Below are positions 1 through 6,838 of a stretch of 11,085 bases of DNA, piece by piece. The position numbers were made by a program, and so were the translations under genes. The stretch comes from Ferruginibacter sp. (GTDB taxonomy: Bacteria > Bacteroidota > Bacteroidia > Chitinophagales > Chitinophagaceae), in the NCBI GenBank assembly GCA_018882645.1, contig VERM01000022.1, positions 1 through 11,085 of the forward strand, in the 5' to 3' direction. The notes beneath the pieces are model-generated. The model was not told where the DNA came from and searched no databases. It saw only the letters and a list, made by a program, of their open reading frames with translations. How positions within the stretch are numbered: the stretch's first letter is position 1; each line of letters starts with the position of its first letter.

Positions 1-584
1 TCATTGAAGAGCGCCCGATGAATGTAGCTGTGATGGATGTTTACAGTCGTTTGATGATGGATAGAATTATTTTTCTGGGATATCCGATCAATGATGAAGT
101 AGCCAATATTGTCACTGCACAGTTATTGTTTTTGGAAAGTACTGATCGCAGCAGAGATATTCAAATGTATATCAATAGCCCTGGTGGAAGTGTGTATGCA
201 GGATTGGGAATGTACGATACCATGCAGTTCATCACTCCGGATATTGCAACAATATGTACGGGAATGGCAGCCAGTATGGGTGCCGTACTGATGTGCGCCG
301 GTGCCAAGGGAAAAAGAACCGCACTGAAGCACAGCAGAATCATGATGCATCAGCCCAGTGCCGGTGCCGGTGGTCAGGCCACAGACATTGAAATTACCGT
401 CAATGAAATCAGAAAGTTAAAAAAGGAACTTTATGAAATTATTGCCAGCCATACAGGAAAACCCGTTGATAAAGTAGCAGCAGATTGCGACAGAGATTAC
501 TGGATGACTTCATTAGAAGCGAAAGAGTACGGATTGGTAGACGAGGTGCTCATTACAAATCCCAGAAAAAATAAAAAAGATTAG
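1..584 (+). CDS. clpP: ATP-dependent Clp protease proteolytic subunit ClpP, first copy (5' partial)
   Basis: Serine peptidase subunit that forms the barrel of the cytoplasmic Clp protease and degrades proteins unfolded by ClpX. The reading frame is open to the window edge. Codons at 3-17 read I-E-E-R-P directly before the ATG at 18, and such residues normally precede this segment in Bacteroidota ClpP, so the true start lies upstream and ATG 18 is internal. Numbered from that ATG, the catalytic triad is Ser86 (in GMAASMG), His111 (in MMHQP) and Asp160 (in DRDYW). Ser-to-His is 25 residues and His-to-Asp is 49, as in E. coli ClpP. The SPGG oxyanion/strand motif (54-57) and GGQATDIE handle region are intact. 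The C-terminus is a lysine-rich tail. A second clpP follows after 41 bp, then clpX, so this is a proteolysis operon. The trigger factor gene (tig) often precedes it in this phylum but cannot be seen here. Confidence 0.95.
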   Translation, partial: IEERPMNVAVMDVYSRLMMDRIIFLGYPINDEVANIVTAQLLFLESTDRSRDIQMYINSPGGSVYAGLGMYDTMQFITPDIATICTGMAASMGAVLMCAGAKGKRTALKHSRIMMHQPSAGAGGQATDIEITVNEIRKLKKELYEIIASHTGKPVDKVAADCDRDYWMTSLEAKEYGLVDEVLITNPRKNKKD

Positions 585-625
585 TCCTCTTATAATTTTT
601 ATTCAAAAAAATCAATCATATACAC

Positions 626-1246
626 ATGAATTTTTACCTGAACAATAAAAGAAGATGGGAAGAAGAAGTGCCTGAAAAAGCTGAAGAAAATGCAATGGAG
701 AAAATGATGAGCGGATGGCGTTTTGATAAAAAGTTTATTGAGCAAAGAAAGATATTTTTATGGGGGCCGGTAGATGACAAGAGTTCAAAGGACATCACCG
801 ATCGTTTGCTTTATCTTGAAGCAATCGAGCCCGGAAAAGAAATTACTTTTTTTATAAACAGCCCCGGCGGATTGGTTACCAGCGGTATGGTAATTTACGA
901 TACCATGCAGATGATATCTTCTCCTGTGAGCACGGTTTGTATGGGAATGGCTGCAAGTATGGGGAGTATTTTGCTAAGTGGCGGTGAAAAAGGCAGACGT
1001 TTTATTTTTCCTCACGGTGAAGTAATGATTCATCAGCCCAGTGGTGGCGGGAGGGGTACCAGCGCTGATCTTGAGATCATGGCTGTTCAAATGCAAAAAA
1101 CCAAGGAAATGGGAGCCAGGCTCCTTGCGGATAATTGTGGACAGAAATATGAGAAAGTTCTAAAAGACTTCGACAGAGATTACTGGATGGATGCAAAGGA
1201 GTCTATAGCATATGGCATTGTTGATAAACTGCTTAAAAAACTGTAA
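626..1246 (+). CDS. clpP: ClpP-family protease subunit, second divergent copy
   Basis: A 206-aa ClpP paralogue next to the first clpP and 15 bp before clpX. The triad is complete: Ser111 (GMAASMG), His136 (MIHQP), Asp185 (DFDRDYW), with canonical spacing. SPGG is at 79-82. It differs from the first copy in three ways. It has a charged N-terminal extension of about 35 residues (WEEE, EKAEEN) in place of the usual YSRLxxxRIIFL axial region. It has F-F-I-N-S-P-G-G where E. coli has Y-L-Y-I-N-S-P-G-G in the hydrophobic pocket that receives ClpX loops. It has Thr145 where the handle-region Gln of the oligomerisation sensor normally sits. Start ATG 626 has an A/T-rich upstream region without a Shine-Dalgarno. 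It probably makes homo- or mixed heptamers with the first ClpP. That is inference from adjacency, and the intact triad argues against an inactive pseudo-subunit. Confidence 0.93.
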   Translation: MNFYLNNKRRWEEEVPEKAEENAMEKMMSGWRFDKKFIEQRKIFLWGPVDDKSSKDITDRLLYLEAIEPGKEITFFINSPGGLVTSGMVIYDTMQMISSPVSTVCMGMAASMGSILLSGGEKGRRFIFPHGEVMIHQPSGGGRGTSADLEIMAVQMQKTKEMGARLLADNCGQKYEKVLKDFDRDYWMDAKESIAYGIVDKLLKKL

Positions 1247-1261
1247 ATCATAATCAATAGA

Positions 1262-2509
1262 ATGGCCAAATCAAAAAATATATGTTGTTCCTTTTGTGGA
1301 AGACCTCGTGATCAAGTCAGGATTTTGATTGCGGGTCAGGATGGCCACATTTGCGAAGATTGTACGGAACATGCCAAAGAAATCATCAATACTGAAATAC
1401 AGCCAGAGACTATTGCTCCGGTTGAAAAAAATGAAAAGCCACATGATAAACTGACCATACACAAGCCCATTGAAATAAAAAAACTGCTCGACGAATACGT
1501 TATAGGACAGAATGATGCAAAAAAGGTGCTGGCAGTTGCAGTGTACAATCATTATAAAAGATTGAATCAGTTGAATGAAAATGATGTTGAAATCGAAAAG
1601 AGCAACATCATTATGGTTGGTGAGACCGGAACGGGAAAAACATTGCTGGCTAAATCCATTGCCCGCATGCTGAATGTGCCTTTTGCTATTGTGGATGCGA
1701 CTGTTTTTACAGAGGCCGGTTATGTGGGAGAGGATGTAGAGAGCATGCTTACTCGTCTCTTGCAGGCTTGTAATTATGATGTGGCTGCTGCCGAAAGAGG
1801 AATTGTATATATAGATGAAATCGACAAAATAGCCCGAAAAAGCGATAATCCCTCCATCACTAGAGATGTTAGCGGAGAAGGTGTTCAGCAGGGCTTGCTA
1901 AAATTACTTGAAGGTAGTGAGGTGCTGGTTCCCCCTCAGGGTGGAAGAAAACATCCCGAACAAAAGCTCATCAAAATCAATACACAAAATATTTTATTCA
2001 TCTGCGGCGGCGCTTTTGATGGCATAGATCGAATCATTGCCAGAAGAATCAATACCAATGCCATTGGTTTCAATGTCAATAAAACCATTAAGGAATATCA
2101 GGAAAATCATCTGCTGGAATTCATCAATTCGGTTGACTTAAAACAATTCGGTCTGATTCCGGAATTATTAGGAAGACTTCCGGTGGTGACTTATCTTAAT
2201 CCTTTGGATGCATTTACTTTAAGATGTATTCTTACCGAACCTAAAAACGCATTGATAAAACAATTTACCAAACTTTTTGAACTGGAAGGCATTAAGCTTA
2301 CATTCGACCCTGAAGTTTTGGACTTTATGGTTAAAAAGGCAATCGAATACAAGCTGGGAGCAAGGGGTCTTAGAAGTATTTCTGAAGCCATTCTCAATGA
2401 CGCTATGTTTGAATTGCCATCTCAGGACGTAAATGTGTTTAATGTGACCCTAGAGTATGCGGAAAAAAAATTCAATATCACAAATTTGAGTATGCTGAAG
2501 GTAGCATGA
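1262..2509 (+). CDS. clpX: ATP-dependent Clp protease ATP-binding subunit ClpX
   Basis: AAA+ unfoldase that recognises substrates and threads them into ClpP. The protein is 415 aa, close to the family norm of about 420. An N-terminal zinc-binding domain has Cys9, Cys12, Cys31 and Cys34. The AAA+ core has Walker A GETGTGKT (120-127), the GYVG pore-1 loop (153-156), Walker B IVYIDEID (181-188), the pore-2 region with [10 protein letters not shown] (198-207), the RKH loop (229-231), the IGF loop that docks on ClpP (268-270), the GRLP arginine-finger region (304-307) and sensor 2 GARGLR (366-371). The intact IGF loop shows that it is a ClpP partner. It starts 15 bp after the second clpP, is probably co-transcribed with both, and is followed by an intrinsic terminator. 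Confidence 0.97.
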   Translation: MAKSKNICCSFCGRPRDQVRILIAGQDGHICEDCTEHAKEIINTEIQPETIAPVEKNEKPHDKLTIHKPIEIKKLLDEYVIGQNDAKKVLAVAVYNHYKRLNQLNENDVEIEKSNIIMVGETGTGKTLLAKSIARMLNVPFAIVDATVFTEAGYVGEDVESMLTRLLQACNYDVAAAERGIVYIDEIDKIARKSDNPSITRDVSGEGVQQGLLKLLEGSEVLVPPQGGRKHPEQKLIKINTQNILFICGGAFDGIDRIIARRINTNAIGFNVNKTIKEYQENHLLEFINSVDLKQFGLIPELLGRLPVVTYLNPLDAFTLRCILTEPKNALIKQFTKLFELEGIKLTFDPEVLDFMVKKAIEYKLGARGLRSISEAILNDAMFELPSQDVNVFNVTLEYAEKKFNITNLSMLKVA

Positions 2510-2528
2510 TGCTACATTAAAATTATCT

Positions 2529-2560
2529 AACCGACAAATTTAATGTCGGTTTTTTATTTT
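2529..2560 (+). terminator. Rho-independent terminator after clpX
   Basis: An 8-bp perfect inverted repeat, AACCGACA (2529-2536) and TGTCGGTT (2544-2551), encloses a 7-nt A/T loop. It is followed by TTTT, A and TTTT. It lies 20 bp after the clpX stop and marks the end of the clpP-clpP-clpX unit, separating it from purA. Confidence 0.85.
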
Positions 2561-2644
2561 AATTGTTTTTAGGTGATTGTATTTTTTCAATTTATTTTCG
2601 CTTTTCAAAAACAATATTGAACAGCTCTAAAAAATAAAACAGAA

Positions 2645-3907
2645 ATGGTAGATGTAATTTTGGGTTTGCAATGGGGTGATGAAGGAAAAGGTAAAATCGT
2701 TGATTATTTTGCTAAAAACTATGACATCATTGCACGGTTTCAGGGCGGGCCAAATGCCGGTCACACCCTATATGTAGGGGATAAAAAAGTGGTTTTACAC
2801 CAAATCCCCAGTGGAATTTTTCATCCCGATAAAATCAATCTCATAGGCAACGGCGTGGTGCTTGATCCGGTTACTTTAAAAAAAGAGTGTGAGGCCGTTG
2901 AGGCACTGGGTTGTAACTATAAATCCAATTTATTCATCAGCGAACGTACCCATCTTATTTTGCCCACCCATCGCGCTCTGGACAAAGCCAGCGAGACATC
3001 TAAAGGGAACGACAAAATTGGCAGTACATTAAAGGGCATTGGTCCTGCATATATGGATAAAACCGGAAGAAACGGTTTGCGTGTTGGAGATCTTTTAGAT
3101 AAAAATTTCACTACGCAATACATTAAGCTCAGATTGAAACATCAGCGCTTATTGGACAATTTTAATTTTCATGAAGACATCACCCCTTGGGAGGAAGAGT
3201 TTTTTGATGCCGTGGAGTTTTTGAAAACGCTCAACATTGTTAATGGAGAATATTTTATTCATGAGAAAATAAAGACAGGAAAAAGAATTCTTGCAGAAGG
3301 TGCACAGGGAAGTATGCTGGATGTTGATTTTGGTACTTTTCCTTTTGTTACCAGCAGCAGCACCATATCTGCAGGTGTTTGCTCCGGTTTGGGAATTGCG
3401 CCTCAATTCATTAAAGAGGTCATTGGTATCACAAAAGCATATTGTACCAGAGTAGGAAGCGGCCCTTTCCCTACTGAACTTACCGATGAGACGGGAGATT
3501 TTCTCAGAAATGCCGGTAATGAATTTGGCAGCACAACAGGACGCCCGCGTCGTTGCGGATGGATCGATCTGGTTGCGCTGAATTTTGCCTGTATGATCAA
3601 CGGCGTTACACAGATTGTGATGACCAAAGCAGATATTCTGGATTCGCTTGAAGAATTGAAAGTATGTAAAAGTTATTTAACCAATGGACAGGAAACAACT
3701 ACTGTTCCTTTTCAAATGAATAGAATTGAAATCAGCCCGATTTATCATTCTTTCGAAGGATGGAATTCCGATATATCGAAAATAAAAGATTTCTCTGCTC
3801 TCCCTGATCAAATGAACAATTATATCCGATTTATTAATAATTATTTAGGCGTTCCTGTTAATTATATCAGCAACGGTCCGGGAAGAGATCAGATTGTTGC
3901 TGGTTAA
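2645..3907 (+). CDS. purA: Adenylosuccinate synthetase PurA
   Basis: Catalyses GTP-dependent condensation of IMP and aspartate to adenylosuccinate, the committed step to AMP, in the cytoplasm. The protein is 420 aa, near the family norm. The GTP-binding loop is WGDEGKGK (10-17) with the catalytic base Asp12. His40, in GGPNAGHT, is the general acid. Other conserved elements are GSTLKGIGPAYMDK, GAQGSMLDVDFGTFPFVTSSS, GVGSGPFPTE-like TRVGSGPFPTEL, STTGRPRRCGW, the TKADILD guanine-specificity segment, and a C-terminal ISNGPGRDQ loop. The ATG at 2645 gives the normal M-x-x-V-x-L-G-x-Q-W-G-D-E-G start. The 135-bp upstream gap contains the clpX terminator and a one-mismatch promoter-like box (TATTTTCG, 2593-2600) that lacks a well-placed -33 partner. 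No terminator follows, so read-through into the next small gene is likely. Confidence 0.97.
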   Translation: MVDVILGLQWGDEGKGKIVDYFAKNYDIIARFQGGPNAGHTLYVGDKKVVLHQIPSGIFHPDKINLIGNGVVLDPVTLKKECEAVEALGCNYKSNLFISERTHLILPTHRALDKASETSKGNDKIGSTLKGIGPAYMDKTGRNGLRVGDLLDKNFTTQYIKLRLKHQRLLDNFNFHEDITPWEEEFFDAVEFLKTLNIVNGEYFIHEKIKTGKRILAEGAQGSMLDVDFGTFPFVTSSSTISAGVCSGLGIAPQFIKEVIGITKAYCTRVGSGPFPTELTDETGDFLRNAGNEFGSTTGRPRRCGWIDLVALNFACMINGVTQIVMTKADILDSLEELKVCKSYLTNGQETTTVPFQMNRIEISPIYHSFEGWNSDISKIKDFSALPDQMNNYIRFINNYLGVPVNYISNGPGRDQIVAG

Positions 3908-3987
3908 AAAAATGAAGAAAAAATCATAAAAAAATTTGGCGATTTCAAAAACTCGTGGAAATTTTACAGTAATAATCCTGATTCGTT

Positions 3988-4413
3988 ATGACATCAAAAT
4001 CTGATAAAGGAAAAAAGAAAGTGGCTCCTGATAAAAAAGTTGCAGTGAAAAAAACTGCTCCCAAAAAAGCATCGCCCAAATCAAAATCCATAGACGATGA
4101 ATTGGAGGATGACGAGGATGATGTAAGACCTTCCAAGACACTGAAAGGGAATACTTCCAAAACCAAGAAGAAAACGGATAATGACGACGACGATGATGAT
4201 GTGGAGATTGAAGACGATTGGGACAAACCTGAAGAGGAAGATAATTGGGATCCCGATTTCGACGAGTTTGATCTTCCCAAATCCAAATCCAAAAAATCAG
4301 GCTCCAAAAAATCATCAAAGGATGAAGATGATTTTGGAATAGATGATGAGTTCAAAGATCTGGGACTTTTTGATGATTTGGGTGGTGGCGGATTTGATGA
4401 CGATGATTTTTAA
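3988..4413 (+). CDS. Hypothetical low-complexity protein with alternating basic and acidic blocks
   Basis: I do not recognise the family. The 141-aa product is built of blocks: Lys/Ala/Pro-rich basic (about 4-33), acidic (36-45), basic (50-62), strongly acidic with six consecutive Asp (64-95, also holding two Trp), Lys/Ser-rich basic (98-111), and an acidic end (112-141) closing in L-F-D-D-L-G-G-G-G-F-D-D-D-D-F. The lysine-rich start resembles histone H1-like or other nucleic-acid-binding tails. The aspartate-rich tail ending in Phe recalls the protein-docking tips of single-strand binding proteins, though the sequence is not the same. No signal peptide or membrane segment is visible, so it is probably cytoplasmic and largely disordered. 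The start ATG is 80 bp after purA with no terminator between them. The in-frame open length and its position between conserved genes favour a real gene. Serine-rich frames on the opposite strand are shadows of its Asp/Lys codons. Confidence 0.75.
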   Translation: MTSKSDKGKKKVAPDKKVAVKKTAPKKASPKSKSIDDELEDDEDDVRPSKTLKGNTSKTKKKTDNDDDDDDVEIEDDWDKPEEEDNWDPDFDEFDLPKSKSKKSGSKKSSKDEDDFGIDDEFKDLGLFDDLGGGGFDDDDF

Positions 4414-4424
4414 ATCTAACTGTT

Positions 4425-4475
4425 CTGAATACTATATTTATACTCCCCCCGGAAGAAAAAAACTATAAACAAAAA
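4425..4475 (+). other. pabB: Probable 5' extension of pabB with a non-ATG start
   Basis: In frame with pabB and without a stop, this stretch encodes LNTIFILPPEEKNYKQK ahead of the first ATG. A short beta-strand-like lead followed by K-Q-x-[ML]-L-x-W is how I recall Bacteroidota PabB proteins beginning, so the segment looks translated. There is no ATG, GTG or TTG in it. The best candidate is CTG at 4425 (11 bp after the preceding stop), with ATA at 4434 or 4440 less likely. The in-frame stop upstream is TGA at 4404. A sequencing error in the start codon is an alternative. Confidence 0.5.
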
Positions 4476-4514
4476 ATGTTGAACTGGATGAGAAAGTTCA
4501 ACATTTTTTGTTTT
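4470..4514 (+). terminator. Perfect 16-bp hairpin with T-rich flank at the 5' end of pabB
   Basis: CAAAAAATGTTGAACT (4470-4485) is the exact reverse complement of AGTTCAACATTTTTTG (4495-4510), with a 9-nt loop (4486-4494). The right arm ends in T6-G followed by TTTT, and an A-rich tract precedes the left arm, so it has the look of a bidirectional intrinsic terminator or attenuator. The core is not GC-rich. It overlaps the first annotatable pabB codons and would bury the ATG at 4476. Its role (terminator for the upstream gene, attenuator, or translation control) is inference. Confidence 0.55.
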
Positions 4515-5684
4515 CTGGATAGCAATGATTACCCATCTGAAGACAGTTCATTTGAATGGATTGCAGGAATAGGCGCCTCTCATTTGATTTCAGTCAACGA
4601 TGAAGATGTTTTCTCAAGAGTAAAAGCCTTTCATTATTCCCATCCGGGATGGCTATTTGGGCATTTCAACTATCCGTCTTTAAGAAAAGATTTCATCGGA
4701 TTTCCACAGGCCTTCTTTTTTGTTCCCAATATCATCATCCGCTCCGTCGGAAACAAAATCGAAATTTTATCAGATACTCATTCTGCAGGCCATATCCATA
4801 ATGAAATCCTTGCACAATCAGCTATAATTAAATCAACCCAACAATCCTCCATCAATATTCAACATTCGGTATCCAAAGAGAAATATTTGCAGATTGTACA
4901 ACAGCTTCAAAAACACATCTTGCGAGGAGATTGTTATGAGATGAATTATTGTATTGATTTTTTCTCTCTCAATGCAGTATCCGATCCCTATTTTCTTTTT
5001 AGTTCATTGTCCGAGATCTCTCCCAATCCATTTTCAGCTTTTTACAGAGTGGAAGATAAATATTGTATCTGTGCAAGTCCGGAGAGGTTTCTCAAAAAAT
5101 CAGGTTCTGTTATTTTTTCTCAACCCATAAAGGGAACGGCTAAACGAAATCTTGAAAATATCCAAGCCGATGATCTGTTAAAAAACAATTTACTCCAAAG
5201 TGAAAAGGAAAGAAGCGAAAATGTCATGATTGTTGATCTCGTCCGCAATGATTTGAGCAGGGTATGTAAGCCGGGATCAGTATATGTGGATGAGCTTTTT
5301 GGCATATACAGTTTTCCTCAGGTGCATCAAATGATCAGCACAGTAAAAGGAACTATAATGGATAATACACATTGGACCAAAATCATTGAATCTTGCTATC
5401 CAATGGGCTCAATGACAGGAGCTCCCAAAATAAAGGTAATGGAGCTCATTGAAAAATACGAAGAGCAACCGAGGGGATTGTTTTCAGGAACAATAGGATA
5501 TGTTTCTCCTGATGGTAATTTTGACTTTAATGTTGTGATCAGAAGTTTGTTCTACAATTCAACGCATCAGCGATTGTCATTTAAAGCCGGAAGCGGAATT
5601 ACTTTTAATAGCATTCCTGAATTCGAGTATGACGAATGTCTTGCCAAAGCATCTGCTCTGATGAATATTCTCAACAATAATTAA
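4476..5684 (+). CDS. pabB: Aminodeoxychorismate synthase component I PabB
   Basis: Converts chorismate, with ammonia from a PabA-type amidotransferase, to 4-amino-4-deoxychorismate in folate (p-aminobenzoate) synthesis. The 402 aa from the first ATG contain the chorismate-binding fold. The PIKGT motif (217-221) carries Lys219, the lysine typical of PabB. Anthranilate synthases (TrpE) have PIAGT there, so PabB is preferred. Further signature stretches are CASPERF (199-205), SENVMIVDLVRNDL (247-260), PMGSMTGAPK (309-318), GLFSGTIGY (334-342) and KAGSGIT (370-376). The N-terminal part includes W-x-x-x-F-x-x-x-C-F-L-D-S-N. The frame continues upstream to CTG 4425, giving about 419 aa, and this may be the real start (see separate entry). 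The final stop overlaps the stop of the convergent transglycosylase gene by four bases. No pabA or pabC is seen nearby. Confidence 0.93.
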   Translation: MLNWMRKFNIFCFLDSNDYPSEDSSFEWIAGIGASHLISVNDEDVFSRVKAFHYSHPGWLFGHFNYPSLRKDFIGFPQAFFFVPNIIIRSVGNKIEILSDTHSAGHIHNEILAQSAIIKSTQQSSINIQHSVSKEKYLQIVQQLQKHILRGDCYEMNYCIDFFSLNAVSDPYFLFSSLSEISPNPFSAFYRVEDKYCICASPERFLKKSGSVIFSQPIKGTAKRNLENIQADDLLKNNLLQSEKERSENVMIVDLVRNDLSRVCKPGSVYVDELFGIYSFPQVHQMISTVKGTIMDNTHWTKIIESCYPMGSMTGAPKIKVMELIEKYEEQPRGLFSGTIGYVSPDGNFDFNVVIRSLFYNSTHQRLSFKAGSGITFNSIPEFEYDECLAKASALMNILNNN

Positions 5685-6838
5685 TGTTTACTTTTTCTTG
5701 ATTTGCTGTTCTTTCTTGGCGGGCCATCATTGCGGCTATTATCTTCCTGAAGTATCACTTGTATGCTTTCATTCAGTATGATATATTTGTTGGTGTTAAA
5801 CAGCTCCATTTTTTCATTCGGAAGTGTTAGTAGCGTCTCTCCGCTATAGGCTATGTCTTCATCAAAATGAGGATTGTATTTTTTAAATTCCGCAATATCA
5901 AGATTCAGATTTTTGGCAATGACCAATGCATTGTATTTTCCAGAAAGCTTTTTACCGGTCAATATCATATTTGCATTTTCTGAATGAATCGCAAGATTTT
6001 CTTTAGAAGATAAAAAATTTCCGGATGAATTATCCTCCATAATGTAATGGGTTGCAATGAATTTTTTTACATGATTCCTGCTTTCTTCAGGAAGATAATA
6101 TTGCAATTCCCAGAAATTTTTACTTCCGCTTTTTGTTTCAGCTTCATAAACCCTACCTATTCCTCCGTTATACGCAGCAATTACCAATAGCCAATCGTTC
6201 AGTTTGCTGTATAAATCAATCAGCAATCTTGCTGCGGCATGTGTGCTTTTGTTGTAATCTCTTCTGTCATCTGTCTGATTATTCACAATCAGTCCGTAAT
6301 CTCTCCCGGTTTCAGGCATAAATTGCCAGGGCCCTGCAGCACCTACCCAGCTGGTACATGATGTTTGAAGGCTGCTTTCAATCACGGCAAGGTATTTTAA
6401 TTCTGAAGGCAGACCATACTGGCGAAATATACTTTCAATTAGGTTGAAATAGGGCTTTCCCCATCCTTTCATTCTAAGGAGGTATTTCGACTGATTTTGC
6501 AGATAATCTTTGATGTACAGTTCTGCATGTGGATTGATTTGTGATTGATATGACAGTTTTCTGTTGAATTGAGACGTTGAAAATAAATCTTTAAATCCAT
6601 ATTGGGTTAAAGAGCTGATGTATTGAACGGACTCCTTCTTGGGTGCTTTTTTGTTTATAACGATTTCTTCTATGATTTTTTTCGCTAAAGAATCATTTTT
6701 AATCAAAGTGTCTGCAAAATGTTTATACCTCTCGCTTCCTTCATCAACGGAAAAAGATTTCTTTACATTTAATAAAAGGAAAAAAAGTAATAGTGATATT
6801 GGTATAGCCGCTTTCATTTTTCTAAATGGTAACCGCAT
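5681..6838 (-). CDS. Exported lytic transglycosylase (SLT/GH23 family, MltD-like)
   Basis: Predicted peptidoglycan-cleaving enzyme acting in the periplasm. It starts with a basic n-region and a hydrophobic stretch (about 10-24, AAIPISLLLFFLLLN) consistent with a signal peptide; no clear lipobox Cys is present. The SLT domain spans roughly 125-265: catalytic Glu154 in AVIESSL, then GAAGPWQFMPETG (166-178) and AAYNGGIGRV (221-230). Residues about 302-340 (ALVIAKNLNLDIAEFKKYNP...LLTLP) look like one degenerate LysM-type peptidoglycan-binding repeat. The C-terminus is a short basic Lys/Arg/Ser tail. The length is 385 aa from ATG 6838, which overlaps gatA by 17 bp. A second Met at residue 8 (ATG 6817) would start 4 bp after the gatA stop and also leaves a signal peptide; either is possible. 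It is probably translated from the tatA-gatA message. MltD-like describes the architecture, not proven orthology. Confidence 0.9.
   Translation of the reverse strand: MRLPFRKMKAAIPISLLLFFLLLNVKKSFSVDEGSERYKHFADTLIKNDSLAKKIIEEIVINKKAPKKESVQYISSLTQYGFKDLFSTSQFNRKLSYQSQINPHAELYIKDYLQNQSKYLLRMKGWGKPYFNLIESIFRQYGLPSELKYLAVIESSLQTSCTSWVGAAGPWQFMPETGRDYGLIVNNQTDDRRDYNKSTHAAARLLIDLYSKLNDWLLVIAAYNGGIGRVYEAETKSGSKNFWELQYYLPEESRNHVKKFIATHYIMEDNSSGNFLSSKENLAIHSENANMILTGKKLSGKYNALVIAKNLNLDIAEFKKYNPHFDEDIAYSGETLLTLPNEKMELFNTNKYIILNESIQVILQEDNSRNDGPPRKNSKSRKSKH

Noticed and set aside
2577-2600. Possible purA promoter (TTG 2577-2579, TATTTTCG 2593-2600)
   Set aside because: One mismatch in the -7 box and only 13 bp between the elements, too short for the Bacteroidota arrangement. 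Mentioned under purA but not called as a feature.
3945-4355. 136-codon serine-rich open frame on the minus strand (and a 110-codon one at 3986-4318)
   Set aside because: It is the antisense of the Asp/Lys-rich plus-strand gene; runs of GAT/GAC codons read as Ser-rich frames. No family motif is present.
4433-4440. TATATTTA as a promoter box for pabB
   Set aside because: It mismatches the final G of TAnnTTTG, has no -33 element, and falls inside the stretch that looks like the coding 5' end of pabB.
4476-5684. Anthranilate synthase component I (trpE) instead of pabB
   Set aside because: The motif is PIKGT with the PabB-type lysine, not PIAGT, and no trp genes are adjacent.
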